DNA of 64,000 nt from Umezawaea sp049997955 (GCA_049997955.1 JAEBDY010000016.1:186001-250000); one strand, 5' to 3'; positions 27,131 through 37,934 are shown, counted from the first letter of the stretch. Notes: generated from the letters alone by a model not told the origin. Program-made: numbers and translations.

Positions 27131-27931
27131 TCAGCCCGCGGATCCGGGCCGAGCCATGAAACGGTGGATCACGGCCTTCACCGTGTCGGGCAGCACCGCG
27201 TTGGCCACCCCGGTCGCCTTGGTCGACGCGGAACCCGCCACGACCTTCCCGTCACCGGCCTCCATCGCCTTCACACCCTGCTTCGCCACCTGCGCCGGAT
27301 CGTCCTTGCTCGCCGTGCCGACCGCGGTGTCGTCCATGTCGGCGCGGTGGAAGAAGTCGGTCTCGGTGGGGCCGGGCATCAACGCGGTGACGCTGACACC
27401 GGAATCACGCAACTCCTCGGCGACGGCCTCGGTGAACGACTGCAGGAACGACTTCGAGGCGTTGTAGACGGCCTGGTAGCTCCCCGGCATCGTCGAGGCG
27501 ATCGACGACGTCACGAGCACCCTGCCCTCCTTGCGCGCGGCCATGTCGTTGAGCACGAGCTTGGCCAGCCGCACGGTCGAGACGACGTTCAGCTCGATGA
27601 TCTCGAGTTCGTCGTCGATGTCGATGTCGAGGAACGCGCCGCCGCGCCCGACACCCGCGTTGAGCGCAGCGGCTTCCAACGGGCGCCCGGTGGACAGCAC
27701 CGCGTCGAAGAGCCGGTGCACACCGGCCGCGGTGCGCAGGTCGGCGCGGACGGGCAGCACCGAGGCCTCGGTACCGGCGTCGAGCACCGCGGCGGCCCGA
27801 TCCAGCCGCTCGTCCTCGGCGTTGATCACCAGGTCGTAACCGTGCTCGGCGAGCTGCTTGGCCAACTCCAAACCGATGCCGTTGGACGCACCGGTCACCA
27901 GCGCGAGTGGACGAATCCGGGAAGAGGTCAT
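27131..27931 (-). CDS. Short-chain dehydrogenase/reductase
   Basis: 266 residues from ATG 27931. The Rossmann motif is TGASNGIG, the central NAG is LNAGVG and the catalytic YxxxK is YNASK, with SSIAS as the Ser strand. The cofactor loop carries NAEDERLDR, favouring NAD over NADP. Classical SDR length. Unknown substrate; resembles the general SDR_c group. Confidence 0.85.
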   Translation of the reverse strand: MTSSRIRPLALVTGASNGIGLELAKQLAEHGYDLVINAEDERLDRAAAVLDAGTEASVLPVRADLRTAAGVHRLFDAVLSTGRPLEAAALNAGVGRGGAFLDIDIDDELEIIELNVVSTVRLAKLVLNDMAARKEGRVLVTSSIASTMPGSYQAVYNASKSFLQSFTEAVAEELRDSGVSVTALMPGPTETDFFHRADMDDTAVGTASKDDPAQVAKQGVKAMEAGDGKVVAGSASTKATGVANAVLPDTVKAVIHRFMARPGSAG

Positions 27932-28075
27932 GACCACGTGTACCCGGCGATCCACGACCCATGCCCAACGTCCGCAGCCGCGTTGCACCGCCTGCGTCCA
28001 GGTGGTTGAGCTTCTGCCGCGGGGCAGCGGAGGAAGATCTCGTGTCTCGATTCGAAGCGGACGGGTCCTGCCTTC

Positions 28076-28231
28076 TTACCCCGGTCGACGTCTCACCGCG
28101 AGTCGGGGCCACAGGCAGGCCAGCGTGGCGGCTCCGGCCAGCAGCACGTCGACCGGCACCCGCTCGTCGCTGTCGTGCCACCGGTCTTCAGGCAGTCCGG
28201 TGCCGACCGACGGCTCGGCCTGAATGGACAT
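28076..28231 (-). CDS. Small protein with one hydrophobic segment
   Basis: 51 residues from ATG 28231 to TAA 28076. It has an acidic N-terminal half (GTGLPEDRWHDSDERVPVD) and a hydrophobic stretch (VLLAGAATLACLWPRLAV) ending in Arg residues, so possibly a small membrane-bound protein. The ribosome site is weak and no family is recognised. Nothing else is seen between 27932 and 28577. Confidence 0.4.
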   Translation of the reverse strand: MSIQAEPSVGTGLPEDRWHDSDERVPVDVLLAGAATLACLWPRLAVRRRPG

Positions 28232-28577
28232 TCGCCGCTGTCACGTGGTGGAGAGCTTGTCGCGCAAAGATTCCGGCTGCTCGTTTTCCGTGATTGGAAC
28301 CGGGTACTCGCGTTCGGGACCGGCGGTCGACGCACTGGTCCACAGGTACCACAGCCGGTACGACAAGACGCCGGCACAACCAGATGGGGTGGCCGGGCGC
28401 GTCGGCAGGACCCCGGCCACCTCATCGCCGTCTGTTCGCGGTGGCCAAGTGCACCGCTGTCAGGCGGCGCGCGGCTTGTCATGGACCTGATCCGACCGAC
28501 GCGGCGGCGGAGCCCGCAACACCGAGTGAACCGACTCGGCGTCCTTCCGACCACCGCTGCCGCACCGCGTCGTGAGG

Positions 28578-28811
28578 TCAGCCGTTCAACCGCTGGCCGA
28601 GCAGTTTCTTGCCCTGCTCGGCGCCCTTGCGGCTCTCGCCCTGCGCGCGGCGGAAGAAGTCCGCCAGCTCACTGTCGCCCGCGCGGTCGGCGTCGGCGAT
28701 GTAGTTCTCCAGTCGCAGGGCGTTGCTCAAGCACGCCTCGACGAACCAGATGATGTTGTAGTCCTTGTCCTGAGTCCCGGTGGCCTGACCTGTTTCGGTG
28801 GAAGACGTCAC
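28578..28811 (-). CDS. Small conserved helical protein
   Basis: 77 residues from GTG 28811, with AAGGAG seven bases upstream. After a polar start it is all-helical: YNIIWFVEACLSNALRLENY then ADADRAGDSELADFFRRAQG. Small proteins of this type recur in actinomycetes near stress-related genes. Function unknown. Confidence 0.65.
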   Translation of the reverse strand: MTSSTETGQATGTQDKDYNIIWFVEACLSNALRLENYIADADRAGDSELADFFRRAQGESRKGAEQGKKLLGQRLNG

Positions 28812-29240
28812 AGCTGCTCCTTCGTCGTGGGGTTGGCGCGGGGGTGTTACCCCGCAGCAAGGCACTCACACCTCCGGAGACGGCCTGATCCGGATTCGGT
28901 TTTCCACCAAAGGAACGAGATCGCGACGGCTGGCGACTTCGGGAAATGAGCAATGCTCGCTACTCGGTCAAAGGGCTCCAGCACTAACCAGCCCGCAACC
29001 GCACGAGCACGAGGGGCCCTCGGCCAGCAGTTCACATGTCAGCATCCCGGCAAGCGTGCTCGACGCGTTCGCGCTCGGCAATCGTCCTGAGCTGGGCAAA
29101 CCGGCGCACGGCAGCGTGGTGCTGACGCCGAATACCGTCGAGGTGGCCAGGTGCTGGGTGATCCGGACATCCCGGTCGACGACCCCGCGGCCGTGGAGAT
29201 CGGGGAGCGGTACGGCCGCAGGGAAAGGCGTCTTGACCGA
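28812..29240. other. Intergenic stretch, no gene seen
   Basis: Open frames here lack ribosome sites and recognised families. Confidence 0.4.
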
Positions 29241-30140
29241 TCAGGTGATCGGTTTGCCCCCCGTCACGCCGAGGATCTCACCGGTGATGTAGCTCGACTC
29301 CTGCGACGCGAAGAACACGTACGCCGGAGCCAGCTCCGCGGGCTGCCCCGCCCGACCCATCGGCGTCTGCCCACCGAAGTCGTCCACCGCGTCCTCCGGC
29401 ATCGTGGCGGGGATCAACGGAGTCCACACCGGACCCGGAGCCACCGAGTTGACCCTGATGCCCTTGCCGACCAGGTCCGCCGACAGCGCCTTGGTGAAGT
29501 TGACGATCGCCGCCTTGCTGGAGGCGTAGTCCATCAGCTCCGGCGACGGCTGGAACGCCTGCACCGAAGAGGTGTTGATGATGCACGAACCCGGTTCCAT
29601 GTGCGGCACCGCGGCCTTGCACAACCAGAACATCGCGTACAGGTTGGTCTTGAGCACCCGGTCGAACTGCTCGCTGGAGATCTCCAGCAGACCACCTTCC
29701 TGCGCCATCTGGTACGCGGCGTTGTTGACCAGGACGTCGATCCGACCGAATTCGCCCACCGCCTGCTCGATCAGCCCCTGGCAGGTCTCCTCGCTCGTCA
29801 GATCGCCGGGCACCAGCAGGACCTGCCTGCCCTCGTCCCGCACCAGCCGCGCGGTCCGCTCGGCGTCGTCCTGCTCCTCCGGCAGGTAGGACAGCACCAG
29901 GTCGGCGCCTTCGCGGGCGAACGCGATCGCCACGGCGCGGCCGATGCCGGAGTCGCCCCCGGTGACCACCGCCCTGCGCCCGGTCAACCGGCCACTGCCC
30001 CGGTAGGTCGACTCACCGTGGTCCGGCTGAGGCGACATGTCCTGCCCGGTGCCCGGAAGCGCCTGCTTCCGGCCCTCCTGCTCCGCCGGCCGCGGGTACT
30101 GCCGCACGGGGTCCTGCCTGCTGTGCTGGTCCTGGGTCAT
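29241..30140 (-). CDS. SDR oxidoreductase with a 50-residue N-terminal extension
   Basis: 299 residues from ATG 30140. The Gln/Pro-rich extension (RQDPVRQYPRPAEQEGRKQA) precedes the SDR core: VVTGGDSGIGRAVAIAF, VNNAAYQMAQEGG, INTSSVQAF and catalytic YASSK. This matches the YhdG/YghA-like group (glucose/ribitol dehydrogenase type), often stress-induced and linked to aldehyde metabolism. The neighbouring zinc alcohol dehydrogenase on the same strand supports an aldehyde or stress role. Confidence 0.88.
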   Translation of the reverse strand: MTQDQHSRQDPVRQYPRPAEQEGRKQALPGTGQDMSPQPDHGESTYRGSGRLTGRRAVVTGGDSGIGRAVAIAFAREGADLVLSYLPEEQDDAERTARLVRDEGRQVLLVPGDLTSEETCQGLIEQAVGEFGRIDVLVNNAAYQMAQEGGLLEISSEQFDRVLKTNLYAMFWLCKAAVPHMEPGSCIINTSSVQAFQPSPELMDYASSKAAIVNFTKALSADLVGKGIRVNSVAPGPVWTPLIPATMPEDAVDDFGGQTPMGRAGQPAELAPAYVFFASQESSYITGEILGVTGGKPIT

Positions 30141-30280
30141 GCTTCCACCTCCGGTCGTTGCCTTTTCCTGACTGCCGCAGGTATTCCCGTTCACCGCGGC
30201 TTCATGCCGATAATCGGCACATCGGACCCGGACCGCGCGGGAGATTCATCGCGGGTGAGTCCGGAAGGCCGTGTCGTGGG

Positions 30281-31446
<1,166 letters not shown>

Positions 31447-31450
<4 letters not shown>

Positions 31451-31869
31451 AGCCTGCCCTCCCCCTTCGACTTGGCCACGACGGCTTGCAGGATCCGGCC
31501 CGCGAGACCGGGATGGGTGGACGACGGCGTGTCGGGCTGGAGGACGATCCCGGTCTCCAGCAACGACTTCGCCTTCCGCAGCGCGATGCGCAGGTCCGCG
31601 CGCGACACCGTGTCGTCCACCGGCCGGGCCATGATCTCGGTGCCCTTGTCACCCGCCGCCGCGCGGAACCGCGTCTCGATGTGCTCGTACATACCGTTGA
31701 GCGTTCGGGGTAGCTCGGCCGCGCCCGCGACTTCCTCCAGCGGGAGGTTCACGGTCACCGCCAGCCAGTGGTCCTCGCGGGTGTCGGCCTGCTTGATCAT
31801 CCTGCGTCCCAGCAGGACGGCCGTCGCGCCGACTCCCACCGTTGCCGCGGTGAGGGATGCTGCTCTCAT
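31447..31869 (-). CDS. Membrane-anchored small protein coupled to the dehydrogenase
   Basis: 140 residues from ATG 31869 behind AAGAGGAGTTCGGAC. An N-terminal hydrophobic segment (LTAATVGVGATAVLLG) is followed by a soluble domain (WLAVTVNLPLEEVAGAAELP; RADLRIALRKAKSLLETGIV) that may be related to the SRPBCC fold. Overlaps the dehydrogenase start by 4 bp. Function unknown. Confidence 0.7.
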
Positions 31870-31998
31870 GTCCGAACTCCTCTTCGTTGGTAGGTCGCCC
31901 GATCCGGTGCAGGCGGCGGGATACCCGCCGGATCGCGGACTACACGGCCAGCGGTGGGCGGAACGGTTTCCTCTCCGCGGAAGACCATGCCGATGTCC

Positions 31999-33759
31999 TC
32001 AGTCGTGGTCGACCTCCCGATCGGTGGGCGCGAGCAGTTTGTCCGTTGTCCTGTCGACCTCCACGCCGTCCTGGTCGGACTTGATGACGGAGAAGTGCGA
32101 TTCTTCCCGCATCCGGTCGATCATGTGCGGGTAGTGCAGTTCGAACGCGGGCCGCTCGGAGCGGATCCGGGGCAGTTCGGTGAAGTTGTGCCGCGGCGGC
32201 GGGCACGAGGTGGCCCGCTCCAGTGAGTTGCCGAAGCCCCACGGGTCGTCCACGCCCGCGACCTCGCCGAAGCGGTAGCTGCGGAACACGTTGTAGAGGA
32301 ACGGGAGCACCGAGGCGCCGAGGAGGAACGAGGCGATGGTGGAGATGGTGTTGAGCGTGGTGAAGTTGTCGCTGGGCAGGTAGTCGGCGTAGCGGCGCGG
32401 CATTCCCTGGTTGCCCAGCCAGTGGTGCACCAGGAACGTCCCGTGGAAACCGACGAACGTCATCCAGAAGTGCGCTTTGCCGAGCCCTTCGTCGAGCATC
32501 CGGCCGGTGATCTTGGGGAACCAGAAGTAGATCCCGGCGTAGGTGGCGAACACGATGGTGCCGAACAGCACGTAGTGGAAGTGCGCCACCACGAAGTAGG
32601 TGTCGGTGACGTGGAAGTCGATGGGTGGCGAGGCCAGCAGGATGCCGGACAGTCCGCCGAACAGGAACGTCACGAGGAAGCCGACGCTGAACAGCATCGG
32701 CGACTCGAACGTCAACTGGCCCTTCCACAGGGTGCCGATCCAGTTGAAGAACTTGATGCCGGTGGGCACCGCGATGATGAACGTGGTCGCGGAGAAGAAC
32801 AGCAGCAGCACGGCGCCGGTGGCGTACATGTGGTGCGCCCACACGACCACCGAGTACAGCGCGATCGCGAGCGTCGCGAACACCAGCCCCTTGTAGCCGA
32901 ACAGGGGTTTGCGGCTGAACACCGGGAAGATCTCCGACACGATGCCGAAGAAGGGCAGCGCCACGATGTAGACCTCGGGGTGGCCGAAGAACCAGAACAG
33001 GTGCTGCCACAGGATCACGCCGCCGTTGGCGGGGTCGAACACGTGGGCGCCGAGGTGCCGGTCGGCGGCCAGCCCGAACAGGGCGGCGGTGAGGATGGGG
33101 AACGCCAGCAGGATCAGGATGCTGGTGACCAGGATGTTCCAGGTGAAGATGGGCATCCGGAACATGGTCATCCCCGGCGCGCGCAGGCACACCACCGTCG
33201 TGATCATGTTGACCGCGCCGAGGATCGTGCCGAGGCCACCGATCGCCAGCCCCATGATCCACAGGTCCGCACCCACGCCGGGGCTGTGCAGGGCGCTGGA
33301 CAGCGGGGTGTAGGCGGTCCAGCCGAAGTCCGGCGCTCCCGCCGGGGTGAGGAAGCTCGACACGGTGATCAGTCCACCGAACAGGAACAGCCAGTACGAG
33401 AACGCGTTGAGCCGCGGGAACGCCACGTCGGGCGAGCCGATCTGCAACGGCAGGACGAAGTTGGCGAAGCCGAAGACGATCGGGGTGGCGTAGAGCAGCA
33501 GCATGATCGTGCCGTGCATGGTGAACAACTGGTTGTACTGCTCGTTGGACAGGAACTGCAGCCCCGGCCGGGCCAGCTCGCCGCGCATCAGCAGCGCCAT
33601 CACGCCGCCGACCATGAAGAACGCGAACGACGTCACCAGGTACATAACGCCGATCTGCTTGTGGTCGGTGGTGCTGAACAGGCGCAGCAGCGCCGACCCC
33701 TTGAGACGGGTGGCGGTTCCTGGACGGATGACGACGGGCGCGGGCTTCAACGCGGTCAT
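31999..33759 (-). CDS. ctaD: Cytochrome c oxidase subunit I
   Basis: 586 residues from ATG 33759 behind AGAGGAGCG. Twelve membrane helices. Heme a ligand in FTMHGTIMLLLY, the CuB His and His-Tyr pair in FWFFGHPEVYIVALPFFGIV, and the heme a3 region FHYVLFGTIVFATYAG. Catalyses O2 reduction with proton pumping in the membrane. It stands alone here: no ctaC, ctaE or qcr genes are in the window, so it is probably an extra copy used under special conditions. Confidence 0.93.
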   Translation of the reverse strand: MTALKPAPVVIRPGTATRLKGSALLRLFSTTDHKQIGVMYLVTSFAFFMVGGVMALLMRGELARPGLQFLSNEQYNQLFTMHGTIMLLLYATPIVFGFANFVLPLQIGSPDVAFPRLNAFSYWLFLFGGLITVSSFLTPAGAPDFGWTAYTPLSSALHSPGVGADLWIMGLAIGGLGTILGAVNMITTVVCLRAPGMTMFRMPIFTWNILVTSILILLAFPILTAALFGLAADRHLGAHVFDPANGGVILWQHLFWFFGHPEVYIVALPFFGIVSEIFPVFSRKPLFGYKGLVFATLAIALYSVVVWAHHMYATGAVLLLFFSATTFIIAVPTGIKFFNWIGTLWKGQLTFESPMLFSVGFLVTFLFGGLSGILLASPPIDFHVTDTYFVVAHFHYVLFGTIVFATYAGIYFWFPKITGRMLDEGLGKAHFWMTFVGFHGTFLVHHWLGNQGMPRRYADYLPSDNFTTLNTISTIASFLLGASVLPFLYNVFRSYRFGEVAGVDDPWGFGNSLERATSCPPPRHNFTELPRIRSERPAFELHYPHMIDRMREESHFSVIKSDQDGVEVDRTTDKLLAPTDREVDHD

Positions 33760-34172
33760 GGCGCTCCTCTGCGAGGTGTCGGGACGCGCGACACGTGCGA
33801 TTACCCCCGTGATTTCGAAGCAAACCAGCTGGATGGATGAATTCACGCCGGCCGACGACCGACCGGAACCCGGGTGATCCGAGCCCTTGTGCGAACGGAC
33901 CTCTGCCCCCACCCGACCAGCCGAGTGCCGTTCATCGCGCGATGACAAGCGCGCCGGGTTACCTGGCCGACACCGGTGAAGTGGGCGCCGCTCGCGGGGC
34001 AGGAAGTGGTTGCCGCAGGTCGCGTGTCGGCTGGTGTTCAGCCTTCGTCATCCCGCTCGACCGTCGCGCTTCGGTTTCGACGCGTTCGCCGAAACCATCC
34101 GTTTGACCGCATCCCCGCCGGGTAGCCGGGCTGCGTCAATCAGCACCTACGAACCAGAACGAGGTGAGGGCC
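33760..34172. other. Divergent promoter region
   Basis: Lies between leftward ctaD and the rightward DUF4383 gene. No gene seen; promoters are expected but no consensus was identified. Confidence 0.4.
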
Positions 34173-34628
34173 ATGGCCCAGCACAACCCGGTGTCCACCA
34201 CGCACGGTCGCTCCACCGTGCGGACCGCCGCGCAGGTGGTGGCAGCGGTTTTCCTGCTGGTCGGGGTGCTCGGGTTCATCCCCGGTATCACGACGAACTA
34301 CGACACCATGGAGTTCGCGAGCCACCATTCCAACGCACTGCTCCTGGGCATCTTCCAGGTGTCGATCCTGCACAACATCGTGCACCTGCTCTTCGGCGCG
34401 GCCGGCTTCGCCCTGTCCCGCACCGCGAGCGGCGCCAAGGCCTACCTGGTCGGCGGTGGCGTGGTCTACCTGGTGCTCTGGCTCTACGGCCTGATCATCG
34501 ACAAGGACAGCGCCGCCAACTTCGTCCCGCTCAACACCGCGGACGACTGGCTGCACTTCGTGCTCGGCGCGGGCATGATCGCGCTCGGCCTGCTCCTGGG
34601 CAAGCGGGTCGCGGCAGACCCCCGCTGA
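34173..34628 (+). CDS. DUF4383 four-helix membrane protein, copy 1
   Basis: 151 residues from ATG 34173 with GAGGTGAGGG upstream. Four membrane helices: VAAVFLLVGVLGFIPGI, LLGIFQVSILHNIVHLLFGA, YLVGGGVVYLVLWLYGLIID and HFVLGAGMIALGLLLG. The HNIVHLLFG and NTADDWLHF motifs define DUF4383. Function unknown in the family. A strong hairpin follows. A second copy is 2.4 kb away. Confidence 0.85.
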   Translation: MAQHNPVSTTHGRSTVRTAAQVVAAVFLLVGVLGFIPGITTNYDTMEFASHHSNALLLGIFQVSILHNIVHLLFGAAGFALSRTASGAKAYLVGGGVVYLVLWLYGLIIDKDSAANFVPLNTADDWLHFVLGAGMIALGLLLGKRVAADPR

Positions 34629-34637
34629 CGCTGACGG

Positions 34638-34674
34638 GCTCCGTCCACTCCGGATGATCCGGAGTGGACGGAGC
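34638..34674 (+). terminator. Near-perfect 37-bp palindrome
   Basis: The 18-nt arms 34638-34655 and 34657-34674 are exact complements around one central base, ten bases after the DUF4383 stop. A strong terminator in position. Confidence 0.75.
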
Positions 34675-34806
34675 TTGTCCACGACAACGAGGTGAAGTTC
34701 TTGACCGACAAGACGAATGGCGTTCTGCACACCGCGTTTCGCGTGCTGGCCCGTGTAGCGGGGCGCACCGGCCGTTCACCCGCGGGGCGTCTGGTTCGAG
34801 GGAACG

Positions 34807-35053
34807 GTGACGTGCTTGGCCGACAGCGGGTTCCCGCTGCCGACGGAAATGACGTCGGACCGGATCTTCTTCGGCCCCGCGGTGAACAGCCCCTCCGGGG
34901 TGGAGATGGCACCCGCCGTGGTGAAGCGAGCCAGGGAACGGGCCTACGCGGGCAGTCGTCGCGGACGCCGTGCGGGGTCTCCCCGTCACCGACGACCAGC
35001 TGGAACGGATAGCGGCGACCGCGGGATCGGCCGTGGACAACCCCTGCGGCTGA
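34807..35053 (+). pseudogene. Frameshifted short gene of unknown family
   Basis: GTG 34807 encodes ADSGFPLPTEMTSDRIFFGP and EMAPAVVKRARERAYAG. The frame then shifts near 34955 to VADAVRGLPVTDDQLERIAA and ends at a TGA (35051-35053). Both halves look coding and contiguous, so one indel broke the gene. No family recognised. Confidence 0.4.
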
Positions 35054-35084
35054 TCACGGCGACCCGTTCGTGGTTCGGACACCT

Positions 35085-35960
35085 TCACCTCCTCGGTTCC
35101 GGGAAGGTGAAGGTGTCCCCTCGCCGGACGTACTCGACGGTGGTGGGCGGACGGACCCGGTCGACCTCGGCTGCGAAGTCGGACAGCGGTGACTTGAACA
35201 ACCCGTAGTCGTCGTAGTGCACCGGCACGGTGTGGCGCGGTCCCAGCATCCGCACCAGGTCCACCCCCTGCCGTCCGTCCATGGTGAGCAGCACGCCCAG
35301 CACCTTGGTGCCGCCCAGGTGCACCACCGCCACGTCGAGGGACGGGTAGCGCACGGCGATCTCCCGGAGGTTCTCGTGCACGAGGGTGTCACCGCTGAGG
35401 TACACCCGCAGCCACGGCGAATCCGGGCCGGACCGGTACTCCACCACGCTGCCCATGACCGGGGGCAGCACGCGCGCCAGGGCTCCCAGCGCGTGACGGC
35501 CGGGGACCGCGGTCACCTTCAGCTCCGCGCCGTCCTTGGCCAACGAGAACTCCGACCACGTGCCGAGCGCGACGGGCTCGCGGAACCCGCGGCGGCGCAA
35601 CCGGCGGGCGGCGTGGGCGGTGGTGACGACCGGGAGGTCCCGGTCCAGTTCTCGACTGGCCACCCGGTCGAAGTGGTCGCCGTGCAGGTGCGAGAGCACC
35701 ACCGCGTCCAACGGGGGCAACTGCTCCACGTCGATCGCGGGATCGGTGCGCCGCCGGGACACCAGCCCCTGGCCGATGTGGGTCCACTGGCCGCGGTGCA
35801 GGAAGTTCGGGTCCGTCAGGATCGTGAACGGCCCGAACCGCAGCAACGTCGTCGCCGTGCCGACGAAGAACAGCGAGTCGTCGGCCTGCTCGTGCCGTGC
35901 GGCCGTCGCCGGGATTCCGGTGCCCGAGCCCTGCTTTCGGCCGATCGTGTCGTCCGCCAT
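35085..35960 (-). CDS. MBL-fold metal-dependent hydrolase
   Basis: 291 residues from ATG 35960, with AGAGGAGGAACC upstream. The metal motif is SHLHGDHFD, with further ligands at PGRHALG and YLSGDT, and a late His in VPVHYDDYG. Resembles the UlaG/NAPE-PLD-like group of lactonase- or phosphodiesterase-type hydrolases. Co-transcribed behind the BTAD regulator (28 bp gap). Confidence 0.85.
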   Translation of the reverse strand: MADDTIGRKQGSGTGIPATAARHEQADDSLFFVGTATTLLRFGPFTILTDPNFLHRGQWTHIGQGLVSRRRTDPAIDVEQLPPLDAVVLSHLHGDHFDRVASRELDRDLPVVTTAHAARRLRRRGFREPVALGTWSEFSLAKDGAELKVTAVPGRHALGALARVLPPVMGSVVEYRSGPDSPWLRVYLSGDTLVHENLREIAVRYPSLDVAVVHLGGTKVLGVLLTMDGRQGVDLVRMLGPRHTVPVHYDDYGLFKSPLSDFAAEVDRVRPPTTVEYVRRGDTFTFPEPRR

Positions 35961-35988
35961 GGTTCCTCCTCTGGTCGGTGTGGTCCGG

Positions 35989-36735
35989 CTACCCGGTGAC
36001 GACCCTGCCAAGCCCGTTGAGCAGAGGCGCCACGAGGTGTTCCAGCGCCGGAGACGGACGCACGCCCAGTTCCCCGTGCAGCAACGTCCTGAACAGGCGG
36101 TACTGGCGCAACGCCTCCGCCGAGTTGCCTTCCGCGATGTGCAGCGCCACCAGTTCGCGGTGCGCGCTCTCCCGCAACGGCTCCGTCGACACCGCCGCCA
36201 GACCCGCCCGCAACGCCGAGTGGAAGCTCCCCCGACGACGATGGTGAGCGCTCAACGCGTCCAACGCGTGCAGACGCACCTGCCGCAACCACTCCCGCTC
36301 CCCGACAAGCCACTCGTCCGGCCACGTGGGCAACAGATCCGCCTGCAACTCCGCGATGTCCAGAGCACCCGCCCCCGTCGAACCACCCGCGCCGCACAAC
36401 GCGTCCACCTCCCGTTCGATGCGCGTCACGTCCACATCCACGCCGGCGTCCAAACGCAGCAGGGATCGACTGTCCTGCGCCACCCCGGCGGGCCACACCC
36501 GCGCGATCCGCCACAGCGTGGACCTGAGCCGACCCGCCGCCTGCTGCTGCGGCACATCCGGCCACAGGGCCGCCGTGATCGCGGCACGCGTCGCCCCCGA
36601 CGCACGCAACGCCAAGAACGCCAGCAGCCGTTCGGCGTTGGGCGGCATCGCGGTGCGAACCCCGTGCACCTCCAGCCGGAACCCGCCCATCAGGCCGAGG
36701 TTCGCGTTCGGGGAGCCGGTCTTCCTGGCGTTCAT
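35989..36735 (-). CDS. Small BTAD-type transcriptional activator
   Basis: 248 residues from ATG 36735 behind GGGAGGCCCG. An OmpR-like DNA-binding half (LLAFLALRASGATRAAITAA; GRLRSTLWRIARVW) is followed by the BTAD helical domain (LALDA-type repeats: HRELVALHIAEGNSAEALRQ then YRLFRTLLHGELGVRPSPAL). Unlike large SARPs it has no ATPase. It may control the MBL hydrolase in the same operon or the flanking DUF4383 genes. Confidence 0.85.
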   Translation of the reverse strand: MNARKTGSPNANLGLMGGFRLEVHGVRTAMPPNAERLLAFLALRASGATRAAITAALWPDVPQQQAAGRLRSTLWRIARVWPAGVAQDSRSLLRLDAGVDVDVTRIEREVDALCGAGGSTGAGALDIAELQADLLPTWPDEWLVGEREWLRQVRLHALDALSAHHRRRGSFHSALRAGLAAVSTEPLRESAHRELVALHIAEGNSAEALRQYRLFRTLLHGELGVRPSPALEHLVAPLLNGLGRVVTG

Positions 36736-36869
36736 CGGGCCTCCCGGTGGACACATGCGATTGGGCGACAGCGGACTACCCACCGGATGGGCATGTATTC
36801 ACCCGAGTTTCGTGCGCGCTCGATGACCCGATTCGAGTGAACGGTGCTGGGCATGCGAAGGCATGCGAC

Positions 36870-37064
36870 CTACCGCTCGGCCGCGTCCAAGAGGTCGGCG
36901 GACAGCCTGGAGTGCATGTCCTCCCCACGTCCACCGCCGAACTCGTCGAACTCCACCGCGACGAGCGCCGCCTTGGCCCGGCCCTGCAACCGCGGGATCA
37001 CCCAGGCGCGAGGAAGCAGGAACTCCTTCTCGACGCCGAGCGTGGCACTACCCCGGTTGGTCAC
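36870..37064 (-). pseudogene. Possible stub of a GCS2/YbdK-type ligase
   Basis: GTG 37064 overlaps the DUF4383 stop (GTGA). The start SATLGVEKEFLL recalls the GVEEEFLL motif of carboxylate-amine ligases (YbdK/EgtA group), but those have about 370 residues; here the frame ends after 64. The rest (RGEDMHSRLSADLLDAAER) may come from another part of the gene after an in-frame deletion. Confidence 0.35.
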
Positions 37065-37567
37065 CCCGGCACCCGTTGAGGCGCCGGGTAGTGGCCCTTG
37101 GAGCGTTCGCGCACGGTGCCCGCGATCCCGAGCAGCTCCATTGCGGCGCCGAGCCCGAGGTGCAGCCAGTTGTCGGCGGAGTTGAACGGCAGGAAGTTCG
37201 GCGCCAGGTGCTCGCCGGTGGCCGAACCGTAGACCCACAGCAGCAGGTAAACACCACCGCCGACCACGAGGTAAGCCCAAGCGGTACCCGCGGCCTTGGC
37301 AGCGCTCAGACCAACGACGCCGAACACGAGGTGCACCAGGTTGTGCAGCCCCGACACGGCGAACACGCCGAACAGCAACGCACCGGAATGCGAGCCCGCG
37401 AAGGTCATCCCGCCGTGGTTCGCCGTGATGCCGGGCACGCAGCCCAGCACACCGATCAGGAGGAACACCGAGCCGACGAACAGGGCGAACCACTGGACCG
37501 GGCGACGCCGATCCGCCGTGGCCATGGCAGTGTCGGGCTCGGGGCCCGACGTCCGGTTCTCTTCCAT
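37061..37567 (-). CDS. DUF4383 four-helix membrane protein, copy 2
   Basis: 168 residues from ATG 37567, paralogous to the copy at 34173: FALFVGSVFLLIGVLGCVPG, LHNLVHLVFGVVGLSAAKA, YLVVGGGVYLLLWVYGS and NSADNWLHLGLGAAMELLGI. The N-terminal 22 residues are polar and the C-terminus extended. Opposite orientation to copy 1, so the pair brackets the MBL/BTAD unit. Confidence 0.85.
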   Translation of the reverse strand: MEENRTSGPEPDTAMATADRRRPVQWFALFVGSVFLLIGVLGCVPGITANHGGMTFAGSHSGALLFGVFAVSGLHNLVHLVFGVVGLSAAKAAGTAWAYLVVGGGVYLLLWVYGSATGEHLAPNFLPFNSADNWLHLGLGAAMELLGIAGTVRERSKGHYPAPQRVPG

Positions 37568-37869
37568 GATGCGGGGATAACCCGCTGCGGCGGTTCAAAC
37601 CCGGCGCGGGAACATCGTTCGCGGAGTTCGCTGGAGCGCCCACCCGCCGCGAGCACGTCCAAGAACTCGCGGAACCTCGCGAAGTCGAAGTGCCAGGCAG
37701 CCGCCAATGGCTGGATCGACGCCCGCGCCCGGCAGTGCTCTCGGCAGCAGCGAATTTCCGGCGACTATCGATGTCACGGGGGCATCGGCACCAACTCCCG
37801 GCACCGCCGGCCGGGTGGAGAACTGCCAACTCGGCGTGTCCCTCGCCCACGCCTACCGATCAAGGGCCA

Positions 37870-37912
37870 CCAATGGCTCGTCACCAACCGAAGTTGCGTG
37901 ACGAGCCATTGG
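37870..37912 (-). terminator. Hairpin behind the RTX-protein gene
   Basis: Outer arms 37870-37884 and 37898-37912 pair perfectly over 15 bp; inside, CAAC and GTTG pair around a CGAA tetraloop. It lies 22 bp after the stop of the leftward RTX gene. Confidence 0.7.
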
Positions 37913-37934
37913 ACCACCTGGTGGAACGGGTGCG

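Noticed and set aside
32422..33840. A 472-codon open frame opposite ctaD
   Set aside because: It is rich in Glu, Arg, His and Gln with no hydrophobic core, the usual antisense shadow of a membrane-protein gene in high-GC DNA; ctaD is certain.
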